A DNA stretch of 64,000 nucleotides from Oopsacas minuta (lineage: Eukaryota > Porifera > Hexactinellida > Lyssacinosida > Leucopsacidae), in the NCBI GenBank assembly GCA_024704765.1, contig JAKMXF010000317.1, positions 310,160 to 374,159 of the forward strand, read 5' to 3'. Below are positions 58,550 to 64,000 of the stretch, piece after piece (positions within the stretch are counted from its first letter, which is position 1; each line of letters opens with the position of its first letter). Under the pieces are notes generated by a model, which was given only the letters and a program-made list of their open reading frames with translations, was not told the origin of the DNA and made no database searches. The translations under genes were made by a program, and so were the position numbers.

Positions 58550-59512
58550 TATATACAAACGAAAACCTCCAAATTTATCTGGGGGGGCGAGAAAACTTTT
58601 GCGGGGGCAACTGCCCCCCTTGCCCCCTGTAGCTACGTGCCTGAGTTGAAGACCATGTGTATAACATAATTACTGGAATGGTTGTATTATACGTCCGACT
58701 TTTCCCATCATGGCACAACCGTCAGTTGTTACAGCTCAATATCAGATTCTAAATCCATTCCAAATTCATTGAGCTTCATTGATATCACTTCGGAACACTT
58801 TTCTGCAGAAAATCTACCTCTTATCCTGACCAATCCAAGGTTCCAAAAGAATTCTTTGCTGTGTATATTGATATTAATACATCTTCTGTTTTGTAAAGAT
58901 GTTCATTCATCAAAAGTAAGAGTAAACTTTTTCATTTTTCGATTTACTAGTTCACAAACTTCTGACACCTTTTTGGCGTAAATTATCAGCATAATTCATA
59001 ACTTGTGCTTTTATTCCATTGACAAAGTTCGCCAGAGGATGGCCAAGAGCACTAAGAGATTTTCTTAGGTCGGACGGAGTTACAAAGATATTGAATGAAA
59101 GGCCATCATAAGCTGTCATTCTTGTTAGAATAGCTGAAAGACTAGAATCACTGATGAAACGGTCAAGTTTTCCTGCTACATTAGGTTTGGAAATATGCTC
59201 TGAATTACTGCACGAGCTAGTCCGTTTTAGTACATCAATTTCATGGATAGTTTTCAAATGAACATGCAAACCTTTTGTTGATCCGCCATCGCTTGAAATG
59301 CTGCCAAATATCAGCGCCTTCAAATTGTCGAAAGATAATATTTTCTGCCATCATGTAACAAGTAACTGGTATCCAACGAAAATGGAGTTTTTGACGCTGA
59401 CATACAGGAATAGATTAATATATATATATAGTGATATCATACGTGTAATTGAATACAAGGATTCTAACTCATTATTATTTAAATTCGACCTAATGCATGC
59501 GCCCCATCACGA

Positions 59513-59680
59513 GGGTTGGACAGTGTATGTAATTATTTCATTAGACCACTCTAATTGAATACATTGCTAGAGCATAACTAGAAATCCCTGAGCGAGGAGG
59601 CAGGGATGAATATTTGCCTCAATATATAGAAGTGATTACAATAGGGAGATAGGGGAAGGCCCGAAAACGCGAGGAGGCAG
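59513..59680. repeat. Direct repeat R1, left of NHL-B2
   Basis: 168 bp, about 93 percent alike to 62370-62541 in the same orientation; contains AGAAATCCCTGAGCGAGGAG. Confidence 0.88.
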
Positions 59681-59696
59681 GTATAAGCGCGATTTA

Positions 59697-59771
59697 GGGA
59701 TCTCCATCCATGAAACACTAGCAATATAGGGGAGGAGGAGAGGCGAAATCGCTAGTGTTATAGAGATCCTT
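59697..59771. repeat. Inverted repeat
   Basis: AGGGATCTC and AACACTAGC on the left pair with GCTAGTGTT and GAGATCCTT on the right across a purine-rich centre (GGGGAGGAGGAGAGG). Confidence 0.75.
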
Positions 59772-60057
59772 GGTTCTGTGTTCAGAATTTACCTTGTATT
59801 GGTGTAAATATTCTCTTAAATGTTGCCCAGTGTTCTCACTATTTAGCCTTCAGATGTCTGTTTGTCTGTTTAGAAGCGATATATACGTATTTTGACACAA
59901 CGAATCCAAGGCAGAATTCTGAACTAGAGTAATAGTGAATAATATTCACCAATACTACAATTGAATAGTTATTATTCGTTAATTTGATAAAATCCTCATA
60001 AGCACTACAAATCGTTTCTAAAGACACTGACCAACCTGTGAGACGCAGGGAGACTTA

Positions 60058-60105
60058 CCTTCGGGTAGGCCCCCTATTTCGCTTGATAGGGCCCCTACCC
60101 GAAGG
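60058..60105. repeat. Strong GC-rich hairpin upstream of NHL-B2
   Basis: 20-bp arms CCTTCGGGTAGG...CCCTAT / ATAGGG...CCTACCCGAAGG with two unpaired positions and an 8-nt loop TTCGCTTG. It stands out in AT-rich surroundings, 105 bp before the ATG of the NHL gene. A pogo-type right end (GAGGTAACTACTGTA) follows at about 60137-60151. Confidence 0.85.
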
Positions 60106-60209
60106 CAAATCATTAGATTCACCTCTCCCACTTATAGAGGTAACTACTGTATCTATTGTTTAGTATTTTCACTATTATTCATTTCACAAAAGGAATTTTT
60201 TCTACCCAG

Positions 60210-61478
60210 ATGGCTACTCCTGAAGTTGATTTGAATTTCATAACTCAGATAAAAGAGAGTAGAAAGAAGATTAGATACTGCTTCAACAAGTCACATGAAG
60301 CTCTACAATTCAGAGAGAGTATCCTCCTCTCTCATATTGATCAAATAGAGAAAGATTATAATAACAAAACTCGAGAAATGAATTCATTGATCGAAGCTTT
60401 GAACAAAGAAATGGCGCAAGCTACAGAGACTCTCTCCGCTAACAAACTAGCTGAAACCCACAAGCAAATTCGTTCAATTATCGAAAACAAAATAACAGAA
60501 CTAACAGCTGAGACAGACAGTAGCATTGAGTTTGAATGGAACAATCAATTCGAGACTGACATAGAACAGCTAGGGAGTATTAAGCATAACAGTCAGACTA
60601 TCATATCTCCCACCCGAACCTTCCCTCCTCAAGTAAAGCTTGTTGTACCTAACTACACGGCTAAACAGCTGCCTATTGCTTACTGCTGTAATAATTCAGA
60701 GAAGAATGCTCCAGGAGAACTGAACTACCCCAGAAGTATAGCAATACATTACCAAACTGGAAATATTTACATAGCTGATAAGTTAAACGATCGTGTACAA
60801 GTATTTACCAGTAACGGAGACTATCTCTTCATGTTCAGTGAGAAGATGAACAAACCTATAGGTATCTGTATATCTTCTAATACTGTGTTTGTTACACAAT
60901 TTGATGGTCATTGCATTAATACGTACGAGCTAGTAGGGAAACTAATCAAGAGTGTTGGTAGTAAAGGGAATGGAGAAGCTCAGTTCTACAATCCACACGG
61001 AGTAGATGTCTATGATGGAAATAGCAATGTGTATGTATGTGATTTTTATAATAAAAGAGTTCAAATCTTAACTCAAGAACTCAAGTTCCATTCTATGCTA
61101 GGAATAGACTTGTTTAAGCATCCATTGGACGTTAAGGTTACAAGAGACAGAGTATTGGTGCTAGATAGGAGTGATTCGTGTATGTTTGTGTTCAATTCAG
61201 ATCACGTTCTAACCAACAGACTGATAACTAGAGGTGATGGCAAACAAACAAACAATCCATCTCGTTTCGATATAGACAGAGACTATAACATCATTATGAG
61301 TGACTACAGTAATCACTGTGTGTACGTATTCAATCAGGAGGGAGAACAGATACACAAGTTTGGGAACGAAGGTCAGGGTATCGGGGAATTCATTAATCCA
61401 TGGGGAATAGCACTAGACGACACAGGACGCATTATAGTTGTTTGTGATAAGCACACTAATTGTCTACAATTCTTTTGA
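60210..61478 (+). CDS. Coiled-coil/NHL-repeat protein, subfamily B, 422 aa
   Basis: Intact single exon. ATG 60210 (MATPEVDLNFITQI) is chosen because it matches the start of the paralogue at 27325; the frame is open 18 codons further upstream. Residues 5-110 form a coiled coil (KEMAQATETLSANKLAETHK). Residues about 165-422 hold about six NHL repeats (PGELNYPRSIAIH, NIYIADKLNDRVQVF, FINPWGIALDDTG), a likely beta-propeller. No RING or B-box is present. Compared with the broken paralogue it has 8 extra residues in the coiled coil. The cellular role is unknown; binding of protein or RNA is the usual function of NHL propellers. Confidence 0.9.
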   Translation: MATPEVDLNFITQIKESRKKIRYCFNKSHEALQFRESILLSHIDQIEKDYNNKTREMNSLIEALNKEMAQATETLSANKLAETHKQIRSIIENKITELTAETDSSIEFEWNNQFETDIEQLGSIKHNSQTIISPTRTFPPQVKLVVPNYTAKQLPIAYCCNNSEKNAPGELNYPRSIAIHYQTGNIYIADKLNDRVQVFTSNGDYLFMFSEKMNKPIGICISSNTVFVTQFDGHCINTYELVGKLIKSVGSKGNGEAQFYNPHGVDVYDGNSNVYVCDFYNKRVQILTQELKFHSMLGIDLFKHPLDVKVTRDRVLVLDRSDSCMFVFNSDHVLTNRLITRGDGKQTNNPSRFDIDRDYNIIMSDYSNHCVYVFNQEGEQIHKFGNEGQGIGEFINPWGIALDDTGRIIVVCDKHTNCLQFF

Positions 61479-61917
61479 GTTTTGATCATCTTTACACAAA
61501 CAATGTTATTCATTTGCCTATAATCATAACCTTATAATCTATAGTATTATCCATATTTTCAGTATTCTTATTATTATTCTTATCTTACCATTCTATCTTT
61601 TTATCTATGTATTTCATTATTATTACTGTACCGACTATACTTTCATATAAGCCTCAGTATTGATCTCAATGGAAAGTTTTTAGGGGTTAATAATATTGAA
61701 TATCCTGAAATATTTCTCAAATACAGCCAAGAAGGCCAAAGTCAGTCGGGGTCTGGTTCAAGCAGCATCAATTTTTTATGAGCAACGAAAAGGGTCATGA
61801 TATAATATTCCGAGAATGTAGGAAAACTCCTTGATCCATGGTTATATATACCTTCTGATGAAAATATCCATTTTCGAGTTTGAGCATATGTATCTCTATT
61901 GTGAAGCAAGGATTATA
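61479..61917. other. 3' flank of NHL-B2, nothing specific
   Basis: AT-rich, TTATTATTC-type low complexity near 61560-61630; a poly(A) signal cannot be chosen among several candidates. Confidence 0.4.
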
Positions 61918-62034
61918 CAATGTAACCTCGTCAATACGTACACCAAGGGACTATCGAGATTTGTACTCCTTATCCGGAGTACGTATTAATCGGAAATTTG
62001 TATTAAATGTGTTTGTATTAACGAGGTTTCACTG
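61918..62034. mobile_element. pogo-type MITE
   Basis: 117 bp, TA target. Ends CAATGTAACCTCGTCAATAC and the complement of CAGTGAAACCTCGTTAATAC, with an inner TACGTAC / GTACGTA pair. Confidence 0.85.
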
Positions 62035-62369
62035 TAGATAAATGTGGTTGAGAAATAACTTTTGAAGCTGCCGGTACACTGAATTGTGTCTAGGGAAGTG
62101 TCTGCCATTTTAGTGGATGTATATTTTCACGCTAAACAATACTATTTTTGAGAAAAAAATCTATTATTTCAATTAATTTTGCATATACAAGTTTCCCTCA
62201 TGTTTTCATGCTTGTTTGCTTTCCATTTTGTATTTCTAACTAGAATAAATGTCAACGGGATTTGTAAATATCAAAAGTAATTCAATAGAGACATAATAGA
62301 TGAAATCAGTATAGCATAGGTCCTGACGGTACTTGCTATGAGAATCGGAATTAATGAAACGAAATCGCT

Positions 62370-62541
62370 AGGGTTTGGACAGTGTGTAAGTAATAATTTC
62401 ATTAGACCACTCCAATTAAATACATTGCTAGACCATAACTAGAAATCCCTGAGCGAGGAGGTAGGGATGAATATTTGCCTCAATATATAGAGGTGATTAC
62501 AATAGAGGGATAGGGGAAGGCCCGAATAAGCGAAGAGGCAG
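62370..62541. repeat. Direct repeat R2, right of NHL-B2
   Basis: Partner of 59513-59680. The two copies lie 2.9 kb apart and bracket the hairpin, the NHL-B2 gene and the MITE at 61918. Confidence 0.88.
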
Positions 62542-63304
62542 TTGCTTCCTCTGGCTCAATGCTAGTTACGCAATACGTAGGTATATACGTGGCTGATTTT
62601 CGATGTTTAGGCTTGTACGAATTTGATGGCGATTGGTAGATTTCGCATGGTCGCACGAACGGACGGAAGTGCGTAATATCGCATTTCTCTATAGGAGCCG
62701 CGAATACATTTCAGAAAAGTGATTGAAAATCTGATAGTGAACGTAATCGCGTTACGTTCACTATCCTTTTTTTGGCGAAAGGATCGAATCACGATCTCCG
62801 ATCATTTTTTAATGATCGTGATCGTGATCGTGATGGGATCATAAATTTGGTGATCGACTAACGACGGTGTCATAGGGAATCCTGTTCTCTAAGTGTCTCC
62901 CTTTGTGAATATTGTTCCCCCAAACATTCTTCACTAATGAATGATGTTTAGGGAAACAGGATTCCCTACGGAATACTTGTTCACGTTTCTTGACCCACGT
63001 ACGTGCTGCTAAGTGTGCAAAGGGAAACACTTGGAGAAACAGGGTTTCCTAGGGAATCATGTTTCCCTAAACATCATTCAATAGTGAATAATGTTCAGGA
63101 GAACAATATTACCTAGAGGGCAACAGGATTTCCTCTGACGCCGGGTCGTTGAAGCAAGTGGCTATATATATTGACTCATATATCTCTCATTCAAGGGCAT
63201 TTATATTTGGAATTATGAATGGGGAAGGGGGGGTTATCAGGAGATTTGCCGCCCCACCTTCGGGTTAGCAGTCTCTCCTGGGTTAAATATACCTAATCCC
63301 CATG
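62542..63304. other. Gene-free, hairpin-rich repeats
   Basis: 62640-62670 shares TAGATTTCGCA and GGACGGA with 9108-9140. 62733-62765 and 62790-62830 are strong hairpins. 62880-63130 contains facing copies of GGGAAACAGG / CCTGTTT-type sequence, shared with 28825-28950. Confidence 0.55.
62733..62765. repeat. Perfect 14-bp hairpin, TCGCG loop
   Basis: GATAGTGAACGTAA pairs with TTACGTTCACTATC. A second hairpin cluster with GATCATT / AATGATC and GATCGT iterations follows at about 62788-62832. Confidence 0.9.
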
Positions 63305-63550
63305 CTATGTAGGAAGACTATAGTTGGCTCTATCTAAGTCATTATATTCAAAGCCACCAATAATTAATGGGATAAACTTACTCCTAATACAATCCTCAAG
63401 AGGTTCAAAATGGTCAGAGATGTGTTGATAGTTCTCATAACATAGTACCATCAAATATATATGCATAGTATCCAATTTGGGGCTCTGTCCTAGCAAACAC
63501 ACAAAGTTCTCCCAACTCTACTATCCAATTTGCGACCTTCGCTAACATAC
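63305..63550 (-). pseudogene. Reverse transcriptase C-terminal fragment
   Basis: The minus-strand frame shows FEPLEDCIRSKFIPLIIGG and NDLDRANYSLPT. The LEDxIRxxFIPxLxG and NDxERxxxxLP pattern terminates reverse-transcriptase-like proteins abundant in marine invertebrates. The upstream part (SWENFVCLL) is broken by stops. The active-site YADD-type block is not in the window. Confidence 0.5.
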
Positions 63551-64000
63551 TTTCTCTGGAAAGCTTCGGTACTTATAGATGAAACAAGACTTCTTCGCTT
63601 CTCGTCGAAATCGGAGCTTTGCAGAGCAAAATTTAGTTTTGACGGTATTATTTTATTTCTGGATTATTGGAAATAGTATTAGCTTTCGAATACGAAATCC
63701 AACAGAAATAGACATTTCTATCTGTACTTATGTATTCATATTGTTCAAGGTATAACAAATAAAGTGCTAATTCAAATGACTTTTGAAGATAACAGTAAAA
63801 CAGTTTGTTATGATTTGATTATACGCCCTAAAGGCTGCCAGAATATTAATTTTCCAATTTATGGAATGATGATCCATCTCATTCAGGTGTTAATGAAACA
63901 TTTGCATGAAGTTTACTTCACTAGTAATTCAATTACAATATAGAATGATTGACTAGTATTTCTCCCACCTAAGTAGATTTTCACAATACTAATACCAATT
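63551..64000. other. Right edge, nothing recognised
   Basis: AT-rich sequence without a supported gene. Confidence 0.4.

Larger units (their letters stand above)
57663..58643 (-). mobile_element. Internally deleted hAT nested in the older hAT
   Basis: 981 bp, ends CAGGCACGTAGCTA / TAGCTACGTGCCTG, G-runs and C-runs inside. Perfect 8-bp target duplication AGTTGAAG (57655-57662 and 58644-58651). Only the end of a transposase remains (57928-58230). Confidence 0.93.
56323..59323 (-). mobile_element. Old hAT element, host of a nested hAT
   Basis: Left end TAGGGTTTGCAATCCCGG at 56323 with a second AATCCCGG copy 25 bp further in. The transposase pseudogene runs on the minus strand from 59323 to 56543. 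The right end was not recognised, so the element is bounded only on one side. A younger hAT (57663-58643) sits inside its coding sequence. Confidence 0.7.
56543..59323 (-). pseudogene. BED-type hAT transposase, interrupted by another hAT
   Basis: Minus strand, read from 59323: a BED-like remnant GSTKGLHVHLKTIHEI, then KLDRFISDSSLS and SDLRKSLSALGH. In shifted frames FTLTFDE, RCININIHS and TDGCAMMGKVGR (catalytic Asp block) reach 58680. The frame resumes left of the nested element with HGLQLVIQDVFYS (57600-57660), CKTRWSSVLNMFERI (about 57320) and a hAT dimerisation end VPPTSVEAERVFSS (56640). Several stops and frame changes add to the 981-bp insertion. Confidence 0.85.

Overview
The window looks like nuclear DNA of an AT-rich, transposon-dense invertebrate animal. 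Genes have spliceosomal introns with GT/AG borders, and there is no operon structure or bacterial-type gene packing. The best guess is a marine sponge: single-exon genes joining a coiled coil to NHL repeats occur four times, alongside orphan single-exon membrane proteins. The taxon is an inference; no ribosomal or mitochondrial marker is present.

Layout. 0-4.1 kb holds a Ty3/gypsy integrase fossil, a Tc1-type MITE and a 909-bp foldback element. 4.35-6.9 kb is a 36-bp tandem array split by a nearly intact hAT transposon with a perfect 8-bp target duplication. 6.97-10.1 kb is a two-exon coiled-coil gene. 11.3-16.5 kb is a ZBED5-type hAT transposase pseudogene interrupted by a 3.7-kb block. That block carries the end of a rhodanese gene, an intact 676-codon membrane-protein gene and a broken mitochondrial calcium uniporter (MCU) N-terminal domain. 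16.8-18.0 and 32.6-33.8 kb are two copies of NHL subfamily A, one frameshifted. 19.1-21.9 kb is a TTF/ZMYM1-like hAT inside a MITE. 24.3-26.3 kb is a THAP-domain (P-like) transposon with its core missing. 27.3-28.6 and 60.2-61.5 kb are NHL subfamily B, again one broken and one intact. 30.1-31.0 kb is an exon of a multipass membrane protein. 35.4-36.1 and 40.9-42.0 kb are orphan single-exon genes. 45.3-55.7 kb (minus strand) is a six-exon monoglyceride-lipase-like gene whose five introns all contain transposable elements. 56.3-59.3 kb is a three-level transposon nest. A reverse-transcriptase fragment lies near the right end.

The host genes do not form an obvious pathway. Most of the remaining sequence is non-autonomous DNA transposons: hAT, pogo/Tc1-like with TA target sites, foldback elements, a CTG-target MITE and Helitron-like elements with several GC-rich micro-hairpins at the 3' end. 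Two observations deserve priority. One is the 3.7-kb gene-bearing block that interrupts the hAT reading frame between 3-bp direct repeats. The other is the Helitron-like family whose 3' hairpins vary between copies with compensating base changes.
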